Shown here one piece after another: positions 9,529 through 17,692 of a stretch of 55,646 nucleotides of DNA (the stretch's first letter is position 1; each line of letters begins with the position of its first letter). A model generated the notes under the pieces. It had not been told where the DNA came from. It ran no database searches and saw only the letters and a list, made by a program, of their open reading frames with translations. Made by a program: the position numbers and the translations under genes. The stretch is from Hymenobacter lapidiphilus (GTDB lineage Bacteria; Bacteroidota; Bacteroidia; Cytophagales; Hymenobacteraceae), in the NCBI RefSeq assembly GCF_013377885.1, contig NZ_JABKAU010000031.1:1-55646 (forward strand), read 5' to 3'.

Positions 9529-10404
9529 ATGAAATACAGCCTCGTTATTTTTCTCGTATTCCTCACCGCTGTCGGCGGCTACGCTCAGCGCCTAGTACCT
9601 TTTAAGAGCGACTCAACCTGGGGGTACAAGGATGAGGCGGACACCATACGGATTGCGCCTCAGTTTCAATACGCCGCACGATTCATTGGCGGTAGCGCGG
9701 TAGTGGCCAAAGGCGGGAAACTAGGTGCTATAGGCACAGATGGCCGCCTGCTTGTACCTTGTAAATATGAGTATTTACAGCCCTTGGACACCACGGAATA
9801 CCTATTTGGTTTCAGAGCCAAATACTACGGCGAACACTTTATGGGAGTGTTATCTAACGCCAATAATATTAAAATACCTGCTGAGTATAACGGCATAAAT
9901 AAACAGAACAATTCTTACATAGTGTCAATAAATAAAGATAGCATCATTGGCGAATCATCAATTGGTGATATTCGCTCAATGAAGAGTCTCTACGGACTGT
10001 TTAATATAAACGGAAAATTATTATTGCCCTGTAAATATAACTACATCCGGTGGCATAATGACAGTTTACTGGTGTTAACTAAGGGTGATAAAAATGCTCT
10101 TTTCGATAAGAACGGAGAACAGTTATCGGGTTTTGACTATATGGTATTCGGTAACTTTATTGAGGGAGTAGCAAAAGCCAGAATTGGCAATAAATATGGC
10201 TTCATCTACCCAAACGGTAAGCTGGTTGTTCCGGTTATCTTTGATTCCTGCGCAAACTTTGCTAACGGCTATGCCCTAGTTGGAAATAATAAAAAATGGG
10301 GAGCAATCAACAAGCAAGGCAGTATTGTAGTCAAGCTCCAGTATACCTATGAAATGGCAAATGCCAAAGTGAAAAAGCTACCAAAAGTCAGGCAGCTCAA
10401 GTAA
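9529..10404 (+). CDS. WG-repeat secreted protein, AT-rich
   Basis: The 291-aa protein starts at ATG 9529, which gives a clean signal peptide (MKYSLVIFLVFLTAVGGYAQ). An upstream ATG at 9493 would put 12 unlikely residues in front. The rest is built from repeats of the WG/KWG type: each contains a pattern such as KYGFIYPNGKLVVP, KWGAINKQGSIVV or SLYGLFNINGKLLLP, with following Y/F residues. The function of this repeat family is generally unclear. The gene stands alone between a terminator and a convergent methyltransferase gene. Its base composition is strikingly lower in GC than its neighbours (many AAT, ATA, AAA codons), which suggests recent acquisition. Confidence 0.85.
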   Translation: MKYSLVIFLVFLTAVGGYAQRLVPFKSDSTWGYKDEADTIRIAPQFQYAARFIGGSAVVAKGGKLGAIGTDGRLLVPCKYEYLQPLDTTEYLFGFRAKYYGEHFMGVLSNANNIKIPAEYNGINKQNNSYIVSINKDSIIGESSIGDIRSMKSLYGLFNINGKLLLPCKYNYIRWHNDSLLVLTKGDKNALFDKNGEQLSGFDYMVFGNFIEGVAKARIGNKYGFIYPNGKLVVPVIFDSCANFANGYALVGNNKKWGAINKQGSIVVKLQYTYEMANAKVKKLPKVRQLK

Positions 10405-10414
10405 CTATATCAGG

Positions 10415-10451
10415 CTTTTGCACCTCAAATATGTTTATCAAGATGCAAAAG
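10415..10451. terminator. Possible shared terminator between convergent genes
   Basis: Eight-base arms CTTTTGCA (10415-10422) and TGCAAAAG (10444-10451) flank an AT-rich loop in the 73-bp gap between the WG-repeat gene (+) and the TrmH-like gene (-). The hairpin is weak, and the call rests on position and symmetry. Confidence 0.45.
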
Positions 10452-10477
10452 AGCACACCGTTCACGAAACTCCTGCA

Positions 10478-11230
10478 CTAAGCATTCCGGTAAAAATTAT
10501 CCAGCAGTATAGCGGCTGATACGGCCACGTTGAGGCTTTCGGCCTGGCCACGGCCGGGGATGTGCAGGCGCTGGGTGAGGCAGGCTTCAACGGGCGGTGT
10601 GAGGCCGTGGCTTTCGGAGCCCATGATGAGCACGCCGCTGGGTTGCAGCGTAAGGCGGTGGACGTTGTCGCCGTGCAGGTCGGCGCCATACACGGGCAGG
10701 CCGGCGGGCAGCGTGGCCAGCCAGGTGGGCAGGTCGCGCTGCCAGATGGGCACGCGGGCGAACGAGCCCATGGTGGCGACTACCGTTTTAGGAGCCCAGG
10801 GGTCGGCGCAGGTTTCGGAGCACACTACCCCGGCCAGCCCGTACCAGTCGGCCAGCCGGATGAGCGTGCCCACGTTGCCGGGGTCGCGCACGTCGTCGAG
10901 GGCCAGCAGCAGCTGGTTGGGGGCCGGCTGCAGGGGTGTTTCGGCGGGCAGGCGGGCCACTGCCAGGGCCGTGTTGTTGGTGCTCAGGGAGCTAAGGCGG
11001 GTCAGCTCGTCGGCCGAAACCAGGTCGAGCGGAACCCCGGCGGGTAGCTCGGCAGCAATTTTATCAGCAAATTCGGGCGTCGTTATCAGCCGTTCGATCA
11101 GAATCCCGGAACTTAGCAGCTCGCGCACGCTCTTGCCGCCTTCTACCAGGAAAGCATCGTGGCGGGTGCGGTACTTCTTCAGGTGCAGCGCGTGCACGTA
11201 TTTCGCTACTGCTTTTGAAACCATTGGCAC
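10478..11230 (-). CDS. TrmH/SpoU-family RNA 2'-O-methyltransferase
   Basis: This 250-aa SPOUT-class methyltransferase transfers a methyl group from SAM to a ribose 2'-OH of tRNA or rRNA. The N-terminal substrate-binding part (residues about 1-95; LKKYRTRHDAFLVEGGKSVRELL) precedes the knotted catalytic domain. All three SpoU motifs are visible: DDVRDPGNVGTLIRLADWYG (motif 1), LIMGSESHGLTPPVEA (motif 2) and IPGRGQAESLNVAVSAAILL (motif 3). The exact RNA target cannot be told. ATG 11230 and ATG 11224 are both possible starts. The 5' end overlaps or abuts the divergent TamL gene, so the two genes must share a very compact regulatory region. TAAATTTC, at about 11254-11261 on the minus strand, may be its -7 element. 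Confidence 0.9.
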   Translation of the reverse strand: MPMVSKAVAKYVHALHLKKYRTRHDAFLVEGGKSVRELLSSGILIERLITTPEFADKIAAELPAGVPLDLVSADELTRLSSLSTNNTALAVARLPAETPLQPAPNQLLLALDDVRDPGNVGTLIRLADWYGLAGVVCSETCADPWAPKTVVATMGSFARVPIWQRDLPTWLATLPAGLPVYGADLHGDNVHRLTLQPSGVLIMGSESHGLTPPVEACLTQRLHIPGRGQAESLNVAVSAAILLDNFYRNA

Positions 11231-13860
11231 TTTCTGAGGCCCTGTTGGGGCGAAATTTAAAACGATTTGAACTGCCCCGGCTGCGGCGGCTGGCCCTAGC
11301 GGGCCTGCTGCTGGCTGGCGGCGGGCTGGTGGGCTGTTCGCCGCTGCGGCTGCTGGAGCCCGGCCAGCGGCTGCTGAGCGACGTCAACATCCGGGGGACC
11401 GATAAGGCCGACGCCGAACGGCTGGCGGCCCTGGTGCAGCAGCAGCCCAACAGCAGCTTTCCGCTGCCAAAGGTAACCATCTACCAGTTTGGCCGCTCGT
11501 TTTATAACCCCGAGCGCATTGCCGGGAAGCTGGCCGATACCCGGGCCGACTACGCCCGCCAGATTGCTGAAGCTGCCACCGACTCGGCCCAGGTGGGCAA
11601 GCTGCTGCGCCGGCGCGAGCAGAAGGAGCGCCGCTACCGGCTGGCCCTCGACAAGGGCAACGCCGTTATGCGCCTGGGCGAGCCGCCGGTAGTTTACGAT
11701 TCGTCGCTCACGGCGGCCTCGGTGCAGCAGCTGGGCATCTACCTGAAGTCGAAAGGCTTTTTCCGCAGCTCCGTTACGGTTTCCGACACCGTGCCCTCGC
11801 GCCGGTTTACGCCGCTGCGGCTGCTGGCGCTGCAGCCGCCCTACTCCACCGACTCGCAGCGCGTAACGGTTACCTACACCATTAACGAAGGGCCCGTTTT
11901 TCATTATTCGCGGCTCGATGATGAGGTGGCCGACTCGGCCGTGGCCCAGCGGGTGCGCACGGCCCGGCCCCAGAGCCTGCTACGCGAGGGCGACCAGTAC
12001 GACGAGGAGGTGATTGGGGCTGAGCGCGCCCGGCTGGAAACGCTGCTCAAAAACCAGGGCTACTACGATTTCCGGCAGCAGTACATCACCTTCGAGGCCG
12101 ACACCAGCTTCCGGCCTACCACCGTGCGCCTGCGCACGCTCGTAGATGCCCCACCCCGCGGGCAGCATCGGCGCTACACGCTGCGCCACGTCGATTTCAT
12201 CAGCGACGCGGGTCTCGTGCGCTTTGGCCAGAACCGCGATACGCTCGTGCGCGACTCGGTTAACTACCTGGCCTATCGCCACCGCATCAGTCCGCGGGCC
12301 CTCGACCGTAAGCTGGCGCTGCGGCCCAACGAGCCGTACAGCCTTACCAAAACCCAGCGTACCCAGCGTCAGCTTGGCAGCCTGGATATGTTCCGCTTCA
12401 CGACCATTACCTACCGGCGAGTGCGAGGTGCGGAAGCTCCGGCCGACTCGACCCAAGGCCTGCTCGATGCCACCATTAGTGCAGCGCCGGCCAAGCGTTT
12501 TCAGGAAACCGTGGAGTTTGGCGGCACCTACGTGGCCCGGGAAGTGGGGCCATTCGGTAATGTGCGCCTGAAAATCCGTAATGTATTTGGCGGGGCCGAA
12601 ATCCTGGAATTCGGGGTGCGGGCCGGCTTCGAAGGGCAGTACGACATAACAGGCACCCAAAGCAGCGACACTCAGGAAAAGCTGCGCTCCGAGCTGACGA
12701 CCCAGCTGGGGGGCAACGTGAACCTGGTGCTGCCGCGGTTTCTGGTGCCCTGGCGGGTGGGGCCGCGGCTGGGCGAGTTCAACCCGCGCACCCGCATCAA
12801 TGCCTCCTATACCTACGTCGACCGGCCCGACTACACGCGCACCAATGCCGAGGCAACCTTCGACTACATCTGGCAGCGCTCGGCCTTCCACCAATACGTG
12901 CTCACGCCCATCGACCTGAGCATTATCCGCACGGCCAGCATCAGCGACACGTTCCAGACGACTTTGCAGAACCTGCTTATCCGGCAGGGCTCCCCCCTGT
13001 TCCGCAGTTTCGATAACCTGCTCATTCCCAGCCTCAACGTTACCTCCCTCTACAACTCCAACGATTTCAACGAGACCCGCGACGCGCGCTACCTGCGCCT
13101 GTTTGCCGAGGTAGGCGGCCTCGGGCGGGGGTTGTTTCAGCAGCAGCCGCTGCTTACCGATACGCGCAACCTGCGCCAGAGCGACCTCAAAATCTACGAT
13201 TTCACCAAGTTTACGGCCGACTACCGCCGCTACTACAAGCTCACCTCCGACTCGTATCTGGTGTACCGGCTGGCCGGTGGAGCGGTGGCAGCCCTGAGCA
13301 AGACTCAGCTGACGACTATTGACCGCGACGGCAGCCAGAATACCAGCACCTCGTTTCTGATACCCTACGACAAGTACCTGTTTGCGGGCGGCAGCTCCAG
13401 TGTGCGGGCCTGGAAGCCGCGCCGGTTGGGCGCGGGCTCGTTCACGCAATATAAGTTCGACCCTGATGACCCGACCCAACCGCTGATTGTGGATGGCCAG
13501 CGGGTGCGCGACTTCAACCTAGAGCAACCCGGCGAGTTGCTGCTCGAAGGCAATATTGAGTACCGCTTTCCGCTCTATAACTTCATAAAAGGCGCCGTAT
13601 TTACCGATTTTGGCAACGTCTGGACCCTGCGCCCCGACCCGAGGCCGGGGGCGCAGTTCCGCTTCAACAAGTTCTATCAGCAGTTCGCAGTGGGCTCGGG
13701 CTTCGGTTTCCGCTTCGATCTGAGCTTCCTGATTATGCGCCTCGACATTGCCACCAAGGTGTACGACCCCAGTGCCCCCGGTAATAAGTGGGCTATCCGC
13801 AACTTCAGCTTCCGCGAAGACCAGACCGCCTTCAACCTGGGCATCGGGTATCCATTTTAA
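11215..13860 (+). CDS. tamL: TamL-like BamA/TamA-family outer-membrane assembly lipoprotein
   Basis: The 881-aa product has an N-terminal lipoprotein signal (LALAGLLLAGGGLVGC). Several POTRA-like repeats follow (about residues 50-420), then a C-terminal Omp85-type beta-barrel with strand-rich aromatic sequence ending FNLGIGYPF. Barrel loop motifs typical of the family include YLFAGGSSSVRAWKPRRLG near residue 720. A lipidated N-terminus is the mark of the Bacteroidota TamL form, proposed to work with a TamB-like protein in outer-membrane protein or envelope biogenesis. The start is uncertain. There is no ATG before the signal peptide; TTG 11215 would overlap the divergent methyltransferase gene by 16 bp, and TTG 11224 or TTG 11245 are alternatives. 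Confidence 0.85.
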   Translation: MKPLALSEALLGRNLKRFELPRLRRLALAGLLLAGGGLVGCSPLRLLEPGQRLLSDVNIRGTDKADAERLAALVQQQPNSSFPLPKVTIYQFGRSFYNPERIAGKLADTRADYARQIAEAATDSAQVGKLLRRREQKERRYRLALDKGNAVMRLGEPPVVYDSSLTAASVQQLGIYLKSKGFFRSSVTVSDTVPSRRFTPLRLLALQPPYSTDSQRVTVTYTINEGPVFHYSRLDDEVADSAVAQRVRTARPQSLLREGDQYDEEVIGAERARLETLLKNQGYYDFRQQYITFEADTSFRPTTVRLRTLVDAPPRGQHRRYTLRHVDFISDAGLVRFGQNRDTLVRDSVNYLAYRHRISPRALDRKLALRPNEPYSLTKTQRTQRQLGSLDMFRFTTITYRRVRGAEAPADSTQGLLDATISAAPAKRFQETVEFGGTYVAREVGPFGNVRLKIRNVFGGAEILEFGVRAGFEGQYDITGTQSSDTQEKLRSELTTQLGGNVNLVLPRFLVPWRVGPRLGEFNPRTRINASYTYVDRPDYTRTNAEATFDYIWQRSAFHQYVLTPIDLSIIRTASISDTFQTTLQNLLIRQGSPLFRSFDNLLIPSLNVTSLYNSNDFNETRDARYLRLFAEVGGLGRGLFQQQPLLTDTRNLRQSDLKIYDFTKFTADYRRYYKLTSDSYLVYRLAGGAVAALSKTQLTTIDRDGSQNTSTSFLIPYDKYLFAGGSSSVRAWKPRRLGAGSFTQYKFDPDDPTQPLIVDGQRVRDFNLEQPGELLLEGNIEYRFPLYNFIKGAVFTDFGNVWTLRPDPRPGAQFRFNKFYQQFAVGSGFGFRFDLSFLIMRLDIATKVYDPSAPGNKWAIRNFSFREDQTAFNLGIGYPF

Positions 13861-13891
13861 TTTTCTGCCCCATCTGACATCCGCTTTGCAG

Positions 13892-13917
13892 AAAAGCCCC
13901 GCTTGGCGGGGCTTTTT
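13892..13917 (+). terminator. Rho-independent terminator after tamL
   Basis: A short, strong GC stem (AAAAGCCCCGC / GCGGGGCTTTT) ends in a run of T, 32 bases after the tamL stop codon. Confidence 0.9.
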
Positions 13918-14229
13918 CTATTTATATTATTTTTTTAATACTTATTAAATACAAAAATATTTATAATTCAGTCTGTTTTCCCAGCCCACTATTCCATACG
14001 CCAACGAGCAAAAAATAACTTACACCCGGCACTTATTAGTTTTTATCGACTGAATCAGTACATTTGGCGGTCATACTTTGCCTTTCGTCGAGTTTAGCTA
14101 CACGGGTTTAGTACTATTTATAGCCCGCCTGCAGCCTGCTCGTTGCCCCGGCTTCGGCCTGTTGTTCCAGAACTGCCCATTTAGGCAGCATTCCGGAATA
14201 TCCCCCTGCCTCCTTTCCATTTCTTGCTG
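13918..14229. other. AT-rich intergenic leader before the T9SS cargo gene
   Basis: About 310 bp without a gene. The first 60 bp are unusually AT-rich for this genome (runs of TTATATTATTTTTTTAATA type). The rest returns to normal composition and contains a CATACTTTG word at 14072-14080 that is close to, but does not match, the TAnnTTTG promoter element. It most likely holds the promoter and a 5' leader of the large secreted protein gene. No RNA gene was recognised. Confidence 0.5.
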
Positions 14230-17200
14230 ATGAAACAACCATTACTCCGCTTGGCGGCTGGCTTACTGCTGTGCCTGCCTACCAGCCTGGTGCGGGCCGA
14301 GGGCTCGAAGCAGCTGACGCCCAACTCCAACCCAACAGTGGCCCTGACCAATGTGGCCAATACCCGGGCCGGCTACCTGACCCACGATTTCAACAATATC
14401 GTATCCGGCCAGTACCAGTCGCAGGGTTTTTTGAAGCCCGCCACCTGGAGCGGCGGTACCGGCCGCCCCTTCAGCACCGACTACCGGCTGCAGGTGCGCC
14501 TAAAGCCCGGCGAAACCCTGTTTTATGGGGTACACCGGATTGCGAGCGAGAATGGCAGTGGCAACCAGAACAACCTAATTCTGACCCTCAAATACGACGA
14601 TAACGGAACCGAAGCGCAGGCTGCCACCAACACTTTGCCCTTTAGCACGGCCACCGGCAACACCCGCCGCTCGTTGCTAGCCCCCGGGGCAGGCGTGATT
14701 AACGACGCGGCCCAGGCCCAGGCGGGGCCGGCCGTGGCGGGCACAGCGTCGGCCACTACGGGCTACACACCCCTTACCTACACTAATAACACGACTGTGG
14801 CGCGGGATTTCTGGGTGGAGTTCACACAAACCGGCGAGGAATCCATGAGCCAGACCCAGAAAATCTCGCAGTATGACTTCTGGGATTTCACGGTACGCTC
14901 CAACGATGGCGCTTCGGGCCAGGAAATACCGGGCCGGCTGCACAGCAAGTTCTGGTCCTTTACCACGGCGGGCTTCAATAACCGCCTGTCGGCCACCTTT
15001 AGCTTGTATCCGCTGGTGCCCAGCGTGCGCCAGCCGGGCCGCTACTACGTGAAAGAGGTGGAGCTGGCTGGCATGAACCCCTATGCCTTCTATTTCGTGA
15101 GCAACGCTAACGGGACCAGCCGCACCGGCACTTTCGCCGACGCACGCAAAAGCCAGACCAGCGAGCAGACCTACCCCGAGTACGACAATTTCGTCAACGA
15201 CCCCGACCCGCTCATTTGGCCTAGTGCTCCGCTGCCTGTATTCAGCCGCACGGTGCAGCCCTTTTGCAACCCCATTTCCGGCCGGGGGTCGGCTGCTTTC
15301 ACTACTCTCAGCGAAGAAGCCGGATCTACGTCAGTACTCATCGACATCAACAACAACGGCGTACAGGATGGTAGCGACGTAATCATTGAGCAGACCGTTG
15401 CGGCCAATGTACCAGCCACCGTGTTCTGGAACGGCCTCAACAGCGCGGGCAATCCTGTGCCCGCCGGCACCACCCTGCGCCTGACTTTCGTCAGCAACGG
15501 GGCCCCAGTTAACTTTCCGCTCTTTGATGTGGAGGGCAATACCGACGGCCTGCGGGTGCAGAACGTGCGGCCTTCGCAGGGTGATAACCGCTTCTTCGAC
15601 CGCCTGTACTGGGACGACCGTAACCTGCCTACGACTCGGTTCTCTGCTACCCCCAACACCATCGACGGCAGCAATTTTCGCGCCGATGGCGTTATCTCGA
15701 CGCCGGGTGTACACCGCTGGACGGGCACGAATACAGGCCAGGGCGGCGACAACTACACAGTGAACACGTGGACTTACGGCTTTATTTCGGCCGCTGCCGA
15801 GCAGGTATACACCTTCGATTTCAACTGTGACTTCGACGGTGACGGCATTGCCGATAATATCGACATTGATGACGACAACGACGGGATTCTGGACGTAGTT
15901 GAAACGTTCGGCCTCAACCCCCAGACCCAGACGGCCAATGGGGTGGCCGTAACGAACGGCGGCGACGGCGTACTCATATATCTAGATGCCGCTTATCAGC
16001 ACCCGGTACTAGGTGCTTTCCGCGACGTGAATGCCGATGGCATCAACGATATTTTCGATATCGACCGAGACGGGCTGCCCAACCACCTCGACCTGGATGC
16101 CGATGGCGACGGGCTACCCGATGCCTTTGAGGCCGGCGGCAACCGCAATCCTTCCGAAACTTTCGCCCAGAACGGGAAAACCAGCGCCTACAACCCGGCG
16201 CAAGCCCGGTTTATGGTCGCCGCCAACTCCACTACCGCTTCCAGCGTGGGCACCAACGGCCTGCCCGATGCCATCAAAGCTGTTATCACGTACAACTCCA
16301 ACGGCAGCGTGGCTACAGAAAACGGCGTGAGCAAGTACACGCTCGGCGACAACGACGCCGACTCCCGGACTGCCAACTCCCAAACGGTCAGCAACTACAA
16401 CTTCCTCGACCTCGACTCGGACAACGACGGCATCAGCGACGAAATTGAGGCGCAGACGACCAGCACCTACTACGCCCGTAAGGAGCAGGCAAATTTCACC
16501 GCCGATGCCAACCGCAATGGCCTCCGCGACGCTTACGAAGGGGCCGGAGCCATTACAACGGTGGTAAACACCGATAATGTAGGGGCGGCGGATATGTTCG
16601 ACCGCGACTCGGACGGCGACAACGCGGGTAAAAGCGGCCGGCCAATTGCCGAGCAAACCGCCGATTGGACCGAGGGCTTCGATACGAACGGCAACGGCTT
16701 TGCCGGCGACGAGCTGGTGGCCAAGGCCAGGGCTTTTGCGCTGGCCAACCCCGCCAAAGCCAGCTACTATGTCCTGGGCAGCCCCAACGCAGTGCTCAAC
16801 TCGGTTTTTCTGCAGGACCGTGATGGTAACGGCACCCCCAATTTCCTGCAAATCGGCGACGCTACCTACCACGACGACAACTTCAACGGCCTCGTCGACC
16901 TCTACGATCCGGCCTATGGCGGCGCGCCCTCCACGGTCCCGCTCGTGGGCGCGGCTGGCAGCGAAGCCATCTTCCGCACCACAACCAAAGCCGTTCCGCT
17001 GCCTGTTACGCTGATCGAGTTTGCGGCGCAGGCTGTGGGCCGCGACGCGCTGGTGAGTTGGACGACGGCCCAGGAGGTGAACAGCGCCAGCTTCGTGGTG
17101 GAGCGCTCGAGTGATGGCAGCAGTTTCGTGCCGGTGGCCACCCTGCCGGCCCGCGGCACCAGCACCCAGCACATCGACTACCGCATCACCGACAAGAATG

Positions 17201-17550
17201 CCGGTGCGCAAGCCGGTCTACGCTACTACCGCCTGCTTCAGGTTGACCTCGACGGTACGGTAGCCCGCTCGGACGTGAAAACGGTGCGCTTCGATAGCCA
17301 GGGCAGTACCACGGCAGTACGCCTGTTCCCCAATCCCACCAGTGCCCATGTCACCCTCGACCTGGAGGCGCTGCCTACCGGCCCTTACCGCGTAGAGGTA
17401 CTGAGCGCGGAAGGCCGTAAAGTGGCCGAATGGTCGGCCAACGGCGGCCAGCAGCAGGTACTGCCGACCCAGCAACTGGCGAAAGGCGTGTATCTGCTCC
17501 GCATTGGTGGCCACAACACCACGCAGGTGCTGAAGCTGGTGAAAAACTAA
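14230..17550 (+). CDS. Large T9SS-sorted secreted protein with calcium-binding repeats
   Basis: This 1106-aa exported protein starts at ATG 14230 (a TTG two codons upstream is less likely), with a signal peptide running to about LVRAEG. The N-terminal half (to about residue 520) is beta-rich with no recognised enzyme motif. Residues about 530-745 contain thrombospondin type 3-like Asp-rich repeats (DFDGDGIADNIDIDDDNDG, DLDADGDGLPDAFEAGG, DLDSDNDGISDEIEA) that should bind calcium. An immunoglobulin-like region (LPVTLIEFAAQAVGRDALVS onward) is a usual spacer in T9SS cargo. The last 75 residues form a type A sorting domain (LFPNPTSAHVTLDLE...KGVYLLRI...VLKLVKN). The protein is therefore probably cleaved and attached to or released from the cell surface. 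An adhesin or surface-layer role is possible but not shown. Confidence 0.9.
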   Translation: MKQPLLRLAAGLLLCLPTSLVRAEGSKQLTPNSNPTVALTNVANTRAGYLTHDFNNIVSGQYQSQGFLKPATWSGGTGRPFSTDYRLQVRLKPGETLFYGVHRIASENGSGNQNNLILTLKYDDNGTEAQAATNTLPFSTATGNTRRSLLAPGAGVINDAAQAQAGPAVAGTASATTGYTPLTYTNNTTVARDFWVEFTQTGEESMSQTQKISQYDFWDFTVRSNDGASGQEIPGRLHSKFWSFTTAGFNNRLSATFSLYPLVPSVRQPGRYYVKEVELAGMNPYAFYFVSNANGTSRTGTFADARKSQTSEQTYPEYDNFVNDPDPLIWPSAPLPVFSRTVQPFCNPISGRGSAAFTTLSEEAGSTSVLIDINNNGVQDGSDVIIEQTVAANVPATVFWNGLNSAGNPVPAGTTLRLTFVSNGAPVNFPLFDVEGNTDGLRVQNVRPSQGDNRFFDRLYWDDRNLPTTRFSATPNTIDGSNFRADGVISTPGVHRWTGTNTGQGGDNYTVNTWTYGFISAAAEQVYTFDFNCDFDGDGIADNIDIDDDNDGILDVVETFGLNPQTQTANGVAVTNGGDGVLIYLDAAYQHPVLGAFRDVNADGINDIFDIDRDGLPNHLDLDADGDGLPDAFEAGGNRNPSETFAQNGKTSAYNPAQARFMVAANSTTASSVGTNGLPDAIKAVITYNSNGSVATENGVSKYTLGDNDADSRTANSQTVSNYNFLDLDSDNDGISDEIEAQTTSTYYARKEQANFTADANRNGLRDAYEGAGAITTVVNTDNVGAADMFDRDSDGDNAGKSGRPIAEQTADWTEGFDTNGNGFAGDELVAKARAFALANPAKASYYVLGSPNAVLNSVFLQDRDGNGTPNFLQIGDATYHDDNFNGLVDLYDPAYGGAPSTVPLVGAAGSEAIFRTTTKAVPLPVTLIEFAAQAVGRDALVSWTTAQEVNSASFVVERSSDGSSFVPVATLPARGTSTQHIDYRITDKNAGAQAGLRYYRLLQVDLDGTVARSDVKTVRFDSQGSTTAVRLFPNPTSAHVTLDLEALPTGPYRVEVLSAEGRKVAEWSANGGQQQVLPTQQLAKGVYLLRIGGHNTTQVLKLVKN

Positions 17551-17585
17551 GCTTAGCACTTGGCCATCAGTGCTTCGTGTTTAGA

Positions 17586-17624
17586 AAAAGGCCCGTCATC
17601 CTGTTGCAGGATGACGGGCCTTTT
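17586..17624. terminator. Bidirectional terminator between convergent genes
   Basis: Eighteen-base perfect arms (AAAAGGCCCGTCATCCTG and its complement) surround a 3-base loop, with A and T runs on the two sides. It can stop transcription of the secreted-protein gene (+) and of the E1 dehydrogenase gene (-). Confidence 0.9.
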
Positions 17625-17692
17625 CGTTGGCTGATGATGCCAGAAGTTAGAAACTGATGCCGTTGGGCTTCATGAACCGGCCCCTCTCCGAC

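Noticed and set aside
11980..13479. Minus-strand open frame (499 codons) over tamL
   Set aside because: Shadow of the TamL barrel region; no family text.
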